Source: Pedococcus cremeus (GTDB lineage Bacteria > Actinomycetota > Actinomycetes > Actinomycetales > Dermatophilaceae). From it: a DNA stretch of 64,000 bases. Position numbers and translations under genes: made by a program. Below the pieces are notes generated by a model. It was not told the DNA's origin. It saw only the letters and a program-made list of their open reading frames with translations, and ran no database searches. This document shows, piece by piece, positions 8,011-16,733 of this stretch (positions are counted from its first letter, which is position 1; each line of letters begins with the position of its first letter). The DNA lies in the NCBI RefSeq assembly GCF_900111375.1, contig NZ_FOHB01000004.1, positions 124,001-188,000 on the forward strand, read 5' to 3'.

Positions 8011-9009
8011 TCAGTAGTCGACCTTGAACATGTAGCGGCGGGTCTCGAGGTCGTGGCCGCGGACCGACTCGTAGTGTTGGGCGAGCCGGTTGGCCAGGGC
8101 GCCCACGACGATCGGCGAGACGTCCTGGCGAAGGGCGGCAGGGATGCCGGGAAGGTCGAGGTCCTTGACGTCGACGTACTGCGCCTTCTTGCAGTAGGTG
8201 TCGAGGAAGGCCTTGCCCCGCTCGGCCATCGGCCGCGAGGCGTCCTCGCCCAGCCACAGCAGCACCGCGGTGTCGTCGTCGACCATCTCGAAGGCGCCCT
8301 GGAAGAACTCGCCGGTGTTGAAGGCGGCGGCGTGCTTCCACTGCATCTCCTGGAGGAAGCACATGGCGAGGCCGTAGGCCCACCCGTAGCTCGGGCCCGA
8401 GCCCAGCACGTAGGTGATGGGCTCGTCCTTGAAGGCGTCGGCGATCTTGGCCAGCTGCGGCTCGGCCTGCTCGATGGCGTGCCGGACGGCCTGCGGGAGG
8501 GCGGTGAGGGCGGCGTCGACCTCGGCGCGGTCGAGGTCGGCACCCGTCGCGGCGAGGAGCTCGAAGGCGACGAGCAGCTCGAAGAGGTCGCTCTTGCCCG
8601 AGAAGGCGGTGTCGGAGGCCTCCGCCAGCGGGCTGCCGGCCTTGGCTGCGGAGATGACCGTGGCACCGGAGGCCTTGGCCGTCTTCGCGGCGGCGACGGT
8701 CTCCTTGGTCGTGCCGGTGTAGGAGGCGAGCACCACCAGCGACCCCTCCCCCATCAGGGCTGGAGTGCTGCAGTTGAGCTCGTCGCTCTGCAGCTGGAAG
8801 ACCGGGAACGAGGCCTTGCGCTGCAGGAGGTAGTGGGCGGGGTAGCTGCAGATGATCGAGCCACCGGCGCCGACGAAGTAGACGTTGCGCAGGCCGCGGG
8901 CGACCACGTCCGCGACGGCCGTGGCAATGGCCTCGCGCTCGCTGACGGTCGCGGCGAGCTTGTCGACGGTGTCGGCGTCGATCGGCTTCAGGGGCAGGGT
9001 GTCCGGCAT
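8011..9009 (-). CDS. SIS-domain protein, FrlB-like deglycase (copy 2, first gene of operon)
   Basis: Protein of 332 residues, again with two SIS domains: YFVGAGGSIICSYPAHY (about 44-60), ASYTGTTKET (about 96-105), a helical linker, and the second domain with GSGPSYGWAYG. It ends TRRYMFKVDY like copy 1. It is the promoter-proximal gene, with ATG at 9009 behind GGAG and the LacI operators 23-62 bases upstream. The Salmonella gfr operon also has two deglycases of this class, for glucoselysine and fructoselysine phosphates. By analogy this pair would split two related conjugates. Confidence 0.83.
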   Translation of the reverse strand: MPDTLPLKPIDADTVDKLAATVSEREAIATAVADVVARGLRNVYFVGAGGSIICSYPAHYLLQRKASFPVFQLQSDELNCSTPALMGEGSLVVLASYTGTTKETVAAAKTAKASGATVISAAKAGSPLAEASDTAFSGKSDLFELLVAFELLAATGADLDRAEVDAALTALPQAVRHAIEQAEPQLAKIADAFKDEPITYVLGSGPSYGWAYGLAMCFLQEMQWKHAAAFNTGEFFQGAFEMVDDDTAVLLWLGEDASRPMAERGKAFLDTYCKKAQYVDVKDLDLPGIPAALRQDVSPIVVGALANRLAQHYESVRGHDLETRRYMFKVDY

Positions 9010-9031
9010 CGGGTTTCTCCGTCTCTGGGTT

Positions 9032-9071
9032 TTGATAACGTTCTCAGTCGAGGTGTTGAGAACGTTCTCAA
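9032..9071. promoter_or_regulatory. Twin LacI-family operators
   Basis: A perfect 16-base palindrome TTGAGAACGTTCTCAA (9056-9071) and a near-copy TTGATAACGTTCTCAG (9032-9047) lie 24 bp apart centre to centre. The central CG and AACGTT core are typical of LacI/GalR operators. They sit in the divergent gap between the SIS/ABC operon and the LacI gene, so the regulator at 9207 is the obvious ligand-released repressor of the operon and perhaps of itself. Confidence 0.88.
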
Positions 9072-9206
9072 GACGGTCACCGGCTGTCAAGGGTTTGGTC
9101 GAAAAATGGTCACCGGCCCTCTGGCGGCGGTGGGGCCGCACACCGCTATGGTCAGGACTCATCGGCTCGGACGACCTCGCCCGGCCGCGAAGCAGGAGGG
9201 CAATCC

Positions 9207-10301
9207 GTGCGCAGGCTGGACGACGGCAGCAGGGGCGTCGCGACGTTGCCGGACGTCGCCGAGCGCGCCGGCGTCTCCACCGCCACCGCGGCCCGGGCCC
9301 TCGGGGGCTACGGGTCCGTGCGCGAGACCACCCGACAGCGGGTGCTCGACGCGGCCGAGGCGCTCGGCTACCGGGCCAACGTGCTCGCGCGCAGCATGGT
9401 CACCGGCTCGTCCCACACCATCGGCGTGGTCATCTCCGACATCGAGAACCCGTTCTTCCGCAAGTCGCTGCGCGGCATCACCGACACGGCCAGGAGCCGA
9501 GGCTTCGAGGTGCTGCTCGCCAACACCGACGAGGAGCTGGAGAAGGAGCGAAGCGCTGTGTCGCTCCTGGAGGAGCGGCGGGTCGACGGCCTGGTCATCT
9601 GCCCCGCCGACGCCGGCGACCGCAAGCACCTCCGAGAGGTCATCGCCGCCGGCACGCCCGTGGTGCTGCTCGACCGACGCGTCGCGGGACTCGCTGCCGA
9701 CACGGTGGGGATCGACAACCGGAAGGCTGCCCGGCTCGCCACCGAACGCCTGCTTGCCCTGGGGCACAAGCGGATTGCCATCGTCACAGGCGGCACACCC
9801 GAGATCCGCGAGCGGCTCGTCCGGCCTGACATGAAGGGCGTCGAGCGGCTGTCTGCAACGACTGTCGGCTCCCGCGCGGCGGGCTACCGAGACGCGATGA
9901 CGGCGGCCGGCCTCACGCTTCGTCCGGAGTACCTGTCCGCCAACGGTTTTCGTCGAGAGGACGCAGTCGACGAGGTGTGCCGGCTCATGGACCTGGCCGA
10001 GCCGCCGACGGCGATCCTGGCGTTCGACTCGATCCAGTCGCTCGGTGCCCTGCAGTGCTTCCGCGAGCGCGGTATTCGCTGCCCCGAGGAGGTGTCGCTG
10101 CTCGGGTTCGACGACGCCGAGTGGGCCGATGTGGTGGAGCCCCCGCTCACGGTGGTGACCCAGCCGATGTACGAGATCGGTGTGGCCGCCTGCGAACGCC
10201 TGCTCGACAGGATCAGCGGGGAGCAGCGGTCACCGGTGCACGACCGCCTCCCCACGGTCTTCATCGAGCGGTCGTCGCTCGCTCCGCCCGCCCGGAGCTG
10301 A
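9207..10301 (+). CDS. LacI-family transcriptional regulator
   Basis: Repressor of 364 residues. N-terminal LacI helix-turn-helix (TLPDVAERAGVSTATAARALGG, key part VAERAGVSTATAARAL, about residues 14-35), then hinge and periplasmic-binding-like sensor domain starting HTIGVVISDIENPFF. The GTG start is at 9207. It is divergent from the aminosugar-conjugate operon, with twin AACGTT palindromes in between; it should repress that operon until the sugar or its phosphate binds. The stop lies in a short imperfect tandem repeat (10291-10343). Confidence 0.9.
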   Translation: MRRLDDGSRGVATLPDVAERAGVSTATAARALGGYGSVRETTRQRVLDAAEALGYRANVLARSMVTGSSHTIGVVISDIENPFFRKSLRGITDTARSRGFEVLLANTDEELEKERSAVSLLEERRVDGLVICPADAGDRKHLREVIAAGTPVVLLDRRVAGLAADTVGIDNRKAARLATERLLALGHKRIAIVTGGTPEIRERLVRPDMKGVERLSATTVGSRAAGYRDAMTAAGLTLRPEYLSANGFRREDAVDEVCRLMDLAEPPTAILAFDSIQSLGALQCFRERGIRCPEEVSLLGFDDAEWADVVEPPLTVVTQPMYEIGVAACERLLDRISGEQRSPVHDRLPTVFIERSSLAPPARS

Positions 10302-10343
10302 CCTGGTTCCGGCCGCCCCGGAGCTGAGCTCGGTTCGGCCGCC
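10291..10343. repeat. Imperfect tandem duplication at lacI 3' end
   Basis: Two adjacent copies of about 26 bases, each running CCCGGAGCTGA ... GGTTC ... GGCCGCC, span the stop codon of the LacI gene and the short convergent gap. They look like a local slippage duplication. No role in termination is evident. Confidence 0.5.
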
Positions 10344-11125
10344 TAGGAAGGGACCAGCGGGGCGACCAGGTCGGCGAGCGCGTCGGGGTGCGTGAAGAGG
10401 TTGTTGTGCGACCCCGGGAGCACCGTGACGTGCGCAGACCCACCCGACGCGGCCGCCACCTGGTCCATCCACGCCTGCGGCGCAAAGGAGTCCGCCTCCC
10501 CCGCCGTCAACGCCAAGGGCACCTGCAGGCCACGCACCCGCTCCTCCGGACGGTCCCGTCGTCCCGACTCGATGATGCTCAAGGGGTCGGTGCGCACCCT
10601 GGCGACGTTCTTCCCCACCACCACGAGCTCTGAGGGCGGGTCCTTGCGGTACGCCGTGGCGGCTGCCCGCAGGATGCCCGACCAGGAACGCTGTTCGGGC
10701 TGGAAGGTCAGACCGGCCAGCACCAGGGACAGGTCGCGGCGGTCGTGCTGCAACTGCAGTGCTGTGCCGAGGGCGGCCTGTGCTCCCGTCGAATGACCCA
10801 GCAGCACAACAGGACCCGCGACCTGCGCCTCGCGCACCCACCTGGCCGCTGCCTCCCCCATCGGCCCGATGCGGGGAGGGACGCGCAGTCGCGGGCGTCG
10901 CCAGGCCAACAGGTCGAGCACCACGCAGCGCAGTCCACGCTCGGCGAGCGCCTCGACCATTGAACGCGTGTAGCGCGGGAGCCCGAGTCCGGGCATCACC
11001 ACCACGGTGCCGCGGGACACTCCGGCTGGGTGCACCTCGATGAATCTCACCCAGGCGGGTCCGACCCTGCTCCAGCTCACCTCGAGCCGCGCGTCGTTGG
11101 CGGCCGGGGGCGTCGAGGAGGTCAC
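10343..11125 (-). CDS. Alpha/beta-hydrolase
   Basis: Cytoplasmic alpha/beta-hydrolase of 260 residues. The oxyanion-side motif VVMPGLGLPRY (about 43-53), the nucleophile elbow GHSTG (about 106-110, Ser nucleophile) and the late catalytic His in LPGSHNNLF (about 242) are all in order, so it should be active. The Asp of the triad is probably in the AGEADSF segment. Substrate unknown. It is divergent from the lipoprotein gene at 11240. Confidence 0.83.
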   Translation of the reverse strand: MTSSTPPAANDARLEVSWSRVGPAWVRFIEVHPAGVSRGTVVVMPGLGLPRYTRSMVEALAERGLRCVVLDLLAWRRPRLRVPPRIGPMGEAAARWVREAQVAGPVVLLGHSTGAQAALGTALQLQHDRRDLSLVLAGLTFQPEQRSWSGILRAAATAYRKDPPSELVVVGKNVARVRTDPLSIIESGRRDRPEERVRGLQVPLALTAGEADSFAPQAWMDQVAAASGGSAHVTVLPGSHNNLFTHPDALADLVAPLVPS

Positions 11126-11239
11126 TTCTGCACCCTACGTGTCATCCCAGCGCGGCACGCGCGGAGCGCCAGCCGCTGCCAGCACGGAAAGAGCCGCTCG
11201 ACCGCGGAACGCACCGCCGCCGCGGGGCGTCCAAGGGGT

Positions 11240-12166
11240 ATGCCGCGCCCGACCACTGCCCTCCTCGCACCAGTGCTGGTCGCCGTCGCGCTGGCTACGG
11301 GATGCGGGTCCGGGACCACCGACACCGAGAGCGACCTCCCTGCCACGCTCTTCCAGCGACGGGCCGAGCAGGTGGCCGATGCCTGGACACGCGGAGACCT
11401 GTTGCGACGATGGCACACCGGCGTTGTGGCCGCGCAGGATCTCACCAACGACCCTGACTGGATGCCGCGCCCCACCCTCAAGGCCTCCTTCTACAACGGC
11501 TGGATCCGCACCGCCACGGCGCTGCCCACCACGCCAGGCAAGGGTACCGTGCGTTACTCCGACGGAACCACGGTTGCGGTCGACACCCTCGGTGCGCAGA
11601 CGGCCTACGACCAGATGGTCAACCCGCGATCCGGGCTGTGCCCCACGGCGGACGACTCCGGCATTGGGTGCGACTGGCTCACGATCACCGGCGCCCGCCG
11701 CGTGACCACCTCGCTCCTGACGGCACGCGGCCCGGCCGAGGTGCCGGCGTGGTCGTTCACCGTGCAGGGCCTGCCTGATCCACTCGTGCGCGTCGCCGTC
11801 GCCGCGGTCGAGCCGGGCGACCTCGAGCCCGTCGACCTTCCGTCCCTTCCCGTTGACGAACGCCAATCCCTGCTCACCGGGCAGGACGTCATCGGCCACA
11901 CTCCGACCTCCCTGACGGTCACCCTCGGCAGCGGAGCCTGCGACACCGACCTGCGTGCGCACGTGCTCGAGACCAACGACGTCGTGGTGGTCGGCGGCAC
12001 GGCCCTCAGCCCACCGTCGGGCCAGATGTGCAACTCCTCGCTGCGCCTCGAGGAGGTCACGGTGCCCCTCGAGGCGGAGCTCGGCGACCGCCCGGTGGTC
12101 GACGCCGCATCGGGTCGCCCGCTCCTGCCCAGGGTCCTCCCCCAAGGGGCAGCACCGCTGAGGTGA
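11240..12166 (+). CDS. Secreted lipoprotein of unknown function
   Basis: Product of 308 residues starting MPRPTTALLAPVLVAVALATGCGSG: a signal peptide with lipobox ATGC (Cys about 22). The mature part has several Cys residues (SGLCPTADDSGIGCDW, GACDTD, GQMCNSS) that could form disulfides. I do not recognise the family. The start ATG overlaps a GTATGCCG octamer, and the ribosome site (AAGGGG) lies unusually close to it. Confidence 0.72.
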   Translation: MPRPTTALLAPVLVAVALATGCGSGTTDTESDLPATLFQRRAEQVADAWTRGDLLRRWHTGVVAAQDLTNDPDWMPRPTLKASFYNGWIRTATALPTTPGKGTVRYSDGTTVAVDTLGAQTAYDQMVNPRSGLCPTADDSGIGCDWLTITGARRVTTSLLTARGPAEVPAWSFTVQGLPDPLVRVAVAAVEPGDLEPVDLPSLPVDERQSLLTGQDVIGHTPTSLTVTLGSGACDTDLRAHVLETNDVVVVGGTALSPPSGQMCNSSLRLEEVTVPLEAELGDRPVVDAASGRPLLPRVLPQGAAPLR

Positions 12167-12187
12167 CCGGCCGAGGGGGACGGGCAG

Positions 12188-12847
12188 TCAGTGGCCGAGG
12201 CCGGCTTCCCGCGCCCGCACGATGGCCTCGGCCCGGTCGGCCACGTGCAGCTTGGCGAAGATGTTGGAGACGTTGTTGCGCACCGTTTTCGGCGACAGGA
12301 ACAGGGTCGAGGCGATCTGGGGGTTCGAGCGTCCGGCCGCCACCAGCTCGAGGATCTCCCGCTCCCGGGCGGTCAGCTGCGGGAACGCCTGCTCGGCCGC
12401 CGACCCTGCCGCGGGAGCCCCGGCGAAGAAGTCGGCGATGCGCCGGGCGATGGCCGGGCCGAAGATCGCCTCTCCACGGGCGACTGCCGTGACGGCGCGG
12501 GTGATCTCCGCCTGGTTGGCGCCTTTGAGCAGGTAGCCGCGCGCCCCTGCCTGCATGGCGGAGAACAGCGTCGCGTCCTCCTCGGCCATCGTCAGCATGA
12601 CCACGCCGATGTGCGGGCTGGCGGTGGTGAGCCGACGGGTGGCCTCGATGCCGTCGAGACCGGGCATCTGCACGTCCATCACGACGACGTCGGGCTGCAG
12701 CTCGGTGGCAAGAGCGACCGCGGCGAGACCGTCCTCGGCGGTTCCCACCACCTCCAGGCCCTCGACCGACGCGAGGAGGGCGGCGAGGCCGTCGCGGTAG
12801 ACCGGGTGGTCGTCAGCGAGCAGCACGCGGATCGGCTCATCGTGCAT
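12188..12847 (-). CDS. NarL/LuxR-type response regulator
   Basis: Response regulator of 219 residues. The receiver domain has DDHP (12-15), the phosphate acceptor Asp at about 58 (VVMDVQMPG) and the late Lys in YLLKG. The C-terminal LuxR helix-turn-helix is TAREREILELVAAGRSNPQIA (key part LTAREREILELVA) followed by SPKTVRNNVSNIFAKL. It overlaps the 3' end of the kinase gene by 11 bases, so it is translationally coupled to it. Confidence 0.92.
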   Translation of the reverse strand: MHDEPIRVLLADDHPVYRDGLAALLASVEGLEVVGTAEDGLAAVALATELQPDVVVMDVQMPGLDGIEATRRLTTASPHIGVVMLTMAEEDATLFSAMQAGARGYLLKGANQAEITRAVTAVARGEAIFGPAIARRIADFFAGAPAAGSAAEQAFPQLTAREREILELVAAGRSNPQIASTLFLSPKTVRNNVSNIFAKLHVADRAEAIVRAREAGLGH

Positions 12848-14993
12848 CGGTGGAAGCTCCCGTCCTCGGAGGGGTCGTCGCAGTCGTGCCGCACGGCAGC
12901 ACCGCCCGCACCAGCGTGCCCCGGCCGGGCGGGCACTCCACTGACACCGTGCCGCCCAGCTCGGCGGCTCGCTCGCGCAGCGACAGCATGCCCACACCTG
13001 CGGCGACGTCCTGAGGTATGCCGCGGCCGTCATCCTCCACCTCGACCACCACTGCGTGGGTCGGGCCCCAGGGACGCGCGTCGGTGAAGGACAGGCGCAC
13101 CGTGCAGCGCCGCGCCCCCGAGTGGCGCACCACGTTGTTGACCGCCTCCGAGGCGATGCGGAACGCCGCCACCTCGACCGCGGCCGGCAGCGCAGCCCCG
13201 TCGACCCCCTCGTCGACCACGGTGATCGTGAGGTCCGGGCTCTCCAGCCGACGCGCCAGCTGGTCGATGGCCCGCACCAGGCCCAGCTCGTCGAGGGCCG
13301 GCGGACGCAGGTCGTGCACCAGGCGCCGCACGTCGGCCAACACCGCCGCCACGTCGGAGGTCGCCTGATCGAGCAGCCGGTCAGCCTCGGCAGGGTTGCG
13401 GGAAGCCAGGTTCCGGGCCGTCTCGATGCGCAGGGTGACCGCCCCGAGGCTCGGCCCGAGGCTGTCGTGCAGGTCGCGCCGCAGCCGCCGTCGTTCCTCC
13501 TCGCGGGCGGTGACGATCTGCTCACGGCTGGCCTGGAGACTGGCGCTGAGCTCGCTCGCCCGGGCGGCCGCAGCAGCCTGGCGCACCACGTCGCCGAGCA
13601 GGCGCTGGTCACGCTCCGACAGCTCGCTGCTCCCCGCGGGGCACAGCGTCAGCTGGCCGACCCGCTCGCCGCGGTAGACCACCGGCAGCTCCACGGCTCG
13701 TCCGGCGGGACTGCCGTGCTCCACCACCTGGCGCTTACCGGACGGCCCGGCGATCTCGACCCGCACGTAGGGCGACCGGAACGCCTCCCCCACCGCCTGG
13801 GCCACCGCCACAAGCTGCTGGTCGGGTGACGACGACACCTCGAGCTGCTCGGCGAGGGCCGACACCACGGCATACGGGTCGTCACGGGAGCCGCGGCGCA
13901 ACCGGCGCACCACGCGCGCCAGCCGGTCGCGCAGCGGCGCGTAGACCGCCGCGACCACGGCGATCGCGACCAGCGCGGAGTCGCGTTGACCCAGAACGGC
14001 TCCCGCGAGCGCGAACACGAGCACGTCGATGAGCACGACCGCCCCGGCGAGCAGCGCGTAGACGAGCGTCGCCGAGATGAGGCGGTCGACGGCATACAGG
14101 TTGTGGCGGTTGACGGCGACCACGATCGCGGCCGACGTGACCCCGACCCCGAGGCAGAGCAGGATGCCGGGCAGCGGGTCGGTGACGTTCATGCCGACCA
14201 CGATCACGATGACGTTGATGACCGCCGCCCAGACCAGCCACCGCAGCTGCGCCCTGCCCACGGCGTCGCCCGCGCGGTAACGACGCACGACCACCGCGAG
14301 CGGCACGAGCAGGCTGAGGAAGACGCCGGCATAGGCGACGGTGAGCAGCACGCGCCAGACGCCCCACGGAAGGGCGATGCTGACCGGGTCGACGTCGAGC
14401 CGGGCGAGCGCGGGGTCGAGCGGGGCACCGGCGAACCGCTCCGCGGTCGTCGACGGCACCACGGCCAGCAGCACCGGCAGCAGCGCCGTGAGCGCGATGC
14501 TGGCCAGCGACAGCCGCCGCCAGAGGGGCTCCTGTGGCAACCGGCCGTGTGGGAACACCAACAGGATCAGCGGGAGGCCGAGCAGCAGCCCGGCCCCGAG
14601 CCGCTGGTAGAGGTAGAAAGCGGCGGACGCGCCGGGCGTGCCGGGCGCGGTGTAGACGGCGTAGGCGGTCCAGCTGCTGCACAGCGAGTCGACCACCCAG
14701 AACAGTCCTGAGCCCACCAGCAGCCAGGCCACCGGGTGACGGGGCAGCTGTCGCAGCAGCAGCGCGCCGGGCACCACCTGCGCCAGGCCCGTGAGGCAGC
14801 CGATCCAGCCGGGGTCGAGGGCGGCGGACGCCGGCACATCGGCTCCCCGGTTGGCGAGGTCGAGCACCACGGTGACGGCGGAGAGCGCGACGGCGAGCGC
14901 GGCCAGGCCCGCACCGACCCGGCTGCCGCGCGCCGCCACGACGGCTGGCGCCACGGGCGCGGGGAGGGAGGTCTGCGACGTCACAGGCGACAT
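12837..14993 (-). CDS. Membrane sensor histidine kinase (HisKA_3 type)
   Basis: Kinase of 718 residues. The N-terminal half has about nine membrane helices (about residues 22-350), then a GAF-like stretch (about 375-480), the HisKA_3 dimer helix with phospho-acceptor His in RRDLHDSLGPSLG (about 530), and a HATPase_c domain (N box EAVNNVVRHS, G box EDDGRGIP). It partners the NarL-type regulator encoded next. The many-helix sensor region suggests that the signal is sensed in the membrane. It starts at ATG 14993, divergent from a small membrane protein gene that may be its target. Confidence 0.9.
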   Translation of the reverse strand: MSPVTSQTSLPAPVAPAVVAARGSRVGAGLAALAVALSAVTVVLDLANRGADVPASAALDPGWIGCLTGLAQVVPGALLLRQLPRHPVAWLLVGSGLFWVVDSLCSSWTAYAVYTAPGTPGASAAFYLYQRLGAGLLLGLPLILLVFPHGRLPQEPLWRRLSLASIALTALLPVLLAVVPSTTAERFAGAPLDPALARLDVDPVSIALPWGVWRVLLTVAYAGVFLSLLVPLAVVVRRYRAGDAVGRAQLRWLVWAAVINVIVIVVGMNVTDPLPGILLCLGVGVTSAAIVVAVNRHNLYAVDRLISATLVYALLAGAVVLIDVLVFALAGAVLGQRDSALVAIAVVAAVYAPLRDRLARVVRRLRRGSRDDPYAVVSALAEQLEVSSSPDQQLVAVAQAVGEAFRSPYVRVEIAGPSGKRQVVEHGSPAGRAVELPVVYRGERVGQLTLCPAGSSELSERDQRLLGDVVRQAAAAARASELSASLQASREQIVTAREEERRRLRRDLHDSLGPSLGAVTLRIETARNLASRNPAEADRLLDQATSDVAAVLADVRRLVHDLRPPALDELGLVRAIDQLARRLESPDLTITVVDEGVDGAALPAAVEVAAFRIASEAVNNVVRHSGARRCTVRLSFTDARPWGPTHAVVVEVEDDGRGIPQDVAAGVGMLSLRERAAELGGTVSVECPPGRGTLVRAVLPCGTTATTPPRTGASTDAR

Positions 14994-15162
14994 GGTCGCA
15001 AGCGGGGTGTCCCGCTGTCCCGAGGATCGGAGTCCCGAGTCACCCGGGACACATCGAGGACGCGACTGCGGACTCCGGCACCTGTGGGCCCGGGACGCGC
15101 GGCCCCGACTGTTGGGGCAAGGCGGTGCACGGGGCACCGCGACTTCACGACAAGGAACCGTC

Positions 15163-15813
15163 ATGAGCGACACCCTCACCACCCAGCCGGCCCTGGCCCG
15201 CACCGACGCGGCACGGCCGCAGCCCACCGTCGGCGACCGGACCGTCGACCCGCGCACCATCCGCCGGATGGGGCTCACCCTGACCGCCGGCACCCTGCTC
15301 TGGTCGGCGTCGCAGTTCGTCTACGGGCCCACCGCCGAGGGCGTCGGAGCCCGGGTCGGCGACCTGACCGGCCTGTGCTTCCAGGTCGGTGTCTTCGCCC
15401 TGCTGACCGCGATGCTCCGCACCGGCGCCACCGGCGTGACCAGGAAGGCCCGCGCCATGATCCGGGTCGAGTACGTCCTGCTCGGCCTCGCCTCGCTCTG
15501 GTCGCTGCTCCACGGCGTGCTCCCGAGCAGCATCGGCGACGGGCCGGTCATGATGCTCGACGCCTTCTGGCCGCTGTCGATGCTCGGCATGTTCGTCATC
15601 GGCATCAAGGTGGCCGTCGCCGGCCGCTGGCAGGGCGTGCTGCGGTTCTGGCCGCTGGTCGCGGAGACCTGGGCCGTCGTGACCGTGCCCTCGTTCCTCC
15701 TCCTCGGGGACGGACCGGCGCGCTGGATCGGGGCCACCCACCTGCTCATCGGGTATGCCGCGCTCGGCCTCCTGCTCGCCCGTCGCCCCGAGCTGACCGG
15801 CGCCGGGCGGTAG
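15163..15813 (+). CDS. Integral membrane protein next to two-component system
   Basis: Protein of 216 residues with about six membrane helices, starting after a 35-residue polar N-terminus (MSDTLTTQPALARTDAA). No named family is recognised. It is divergent from the histidine kinase gene with 169 bases between the starts, a layout common for two-component systems that control a neighbouring membrane gene. Ribosome site AAGGA at 15152-15156. Confidence 0.75.
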   Translation: MSDTLTTQPALARTDAARPQPTVGDRTVDPRTIRRMGLTLTAGTLLWSASQFVYGPTAEGVGARVGDLTGLCFQVGVFALLTAMLRTGATGVTRKARAMIRVEYVLLGLASLWSLLHGVLPSSIGDGPVMMLDAFWPLSMLGMFVIGIKVAVAGRWQGVLRFWPLVAETWAVVTVPSFLLLGDGPARWIGATHLLIGYAALGLLLARRPELTGAGR

Positions 15814-15840
15814 GACCTCCCGCACCACCGACCAGGGGTG

Positions 15841-16599
15841 TCACCGGGTGCTGTTGGCCTCGGTGGCACCCCTCTCGCGTGCCTCCTCGCCGGGCACCTT
15901 CTGGTGGCGGGCGGCGGCATACGCCGGCTCGCGCAGGAAACGCACCACCGGGTACTGCTCCGTGCCCGGCAGCTGGTGGACGACCGGGTCGTGACGGCGT
16001 GGGTCGTCCTGGCCCTCGATACGGGCGCCCACCGCCACCTCGGCGACGGGGACCCAGGGGCCGGTACCCACGGCATACGACAGCGACAGCCGGTCGGGCA
16101 CGCGCAACGACGGCCCGACCTCGCGCACGGTGGAGCCGGGCACCGGCTCGAGCCGCAGCAGCAGCGGACCGGCCGGTGACCGCACCGGCAGCAGCGTCGT
16201 CAGCGGCCCGTCGGAGAGGTCGGAGTGGAGCAGGAGCGTGAACCGGCCCAGCCGCGAGTCGCCCGTGGAGGCGAAGAGCAGGTCAGCCGGTTCCTCGTCG
16301 TAGCCGGCCGTCTGCGGCAGCCGCAGGGCCACGCCGTAGATGTCGGGCAGCCACGGCGGCAGGCCCATCGCGCGCGACACCCGCACCGTGCCGTCGCTGA
16401 CCCCTGCGTCGTCGAGCAGCGGCACGCCGGTGCGGCCGGCGCCCTCCCCCAGCAGGGTGACGCGCAGGGTCACGCCCTGGGGATGCAGGGGCCGGCCGTG
16501 CCGCAGCGCGGCGACCGCCCCGAACACGGCTCCGAGTCCCAGTCCGGCGGCCGCGCCCGTCGCGCGGCCGGCCGCCCGCAGCAGCTGCGTGTAGGGCAT
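15841..16599 (-). CDS. Conserved hypothetical protein (weak catalase-fold resemblance)
   Basis: Protein of 252 residues. After an N-terminal glycine-rich helix it has PLHPQGVTL, then RVSRAMGLPPWLPDIYGVALRLP (key part MGLPPWLPDIYGVALR), then a run of beta strands ending in a basic tail. Actinobacterial proteins of this shape resemble the beta-barrel core of heme catalases but lack clear catalytic residues here. It starts at ATG 16599 behind AGGAGG. Function unknown. Confidence 0.65.
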   Translation of the reverse strand: MPYTQLLRAAGRATGAAAGLGLGAVFGAVAALRHGRPLHPQGVTLRVTLLGEGAGRTGVPLLDDAGVSDGTVRVSRAMGLPPWLPDIYGVALRLPQTAGYDEEPADLLFASTGDSRLGRFTLLLHSDLSDGPLTTLLPVRSPAGPLLLRLEPVPGSTVREVGPSLRVPDRLSLSYAVGTGPWVPVAEVAVGARIEGQDDPRRHDPVVHQLPGTEQYPVVRFLREPAYAAARHQKVPGEEARERGATEANSTR

Positions 16600-16733
16600 G
16601 TGGTCCTCCTCCGACGCCTTCCCCCCAACCATGCCCCGGATCCGGCGGAAGCGCCCGCACTCCCGAACCGACTGGCCGCGGGACGGCTCCGGGAGCGGCG
16701 TCGTGAGGCGTGGCCGGTGCCAAACTGTGGGCC

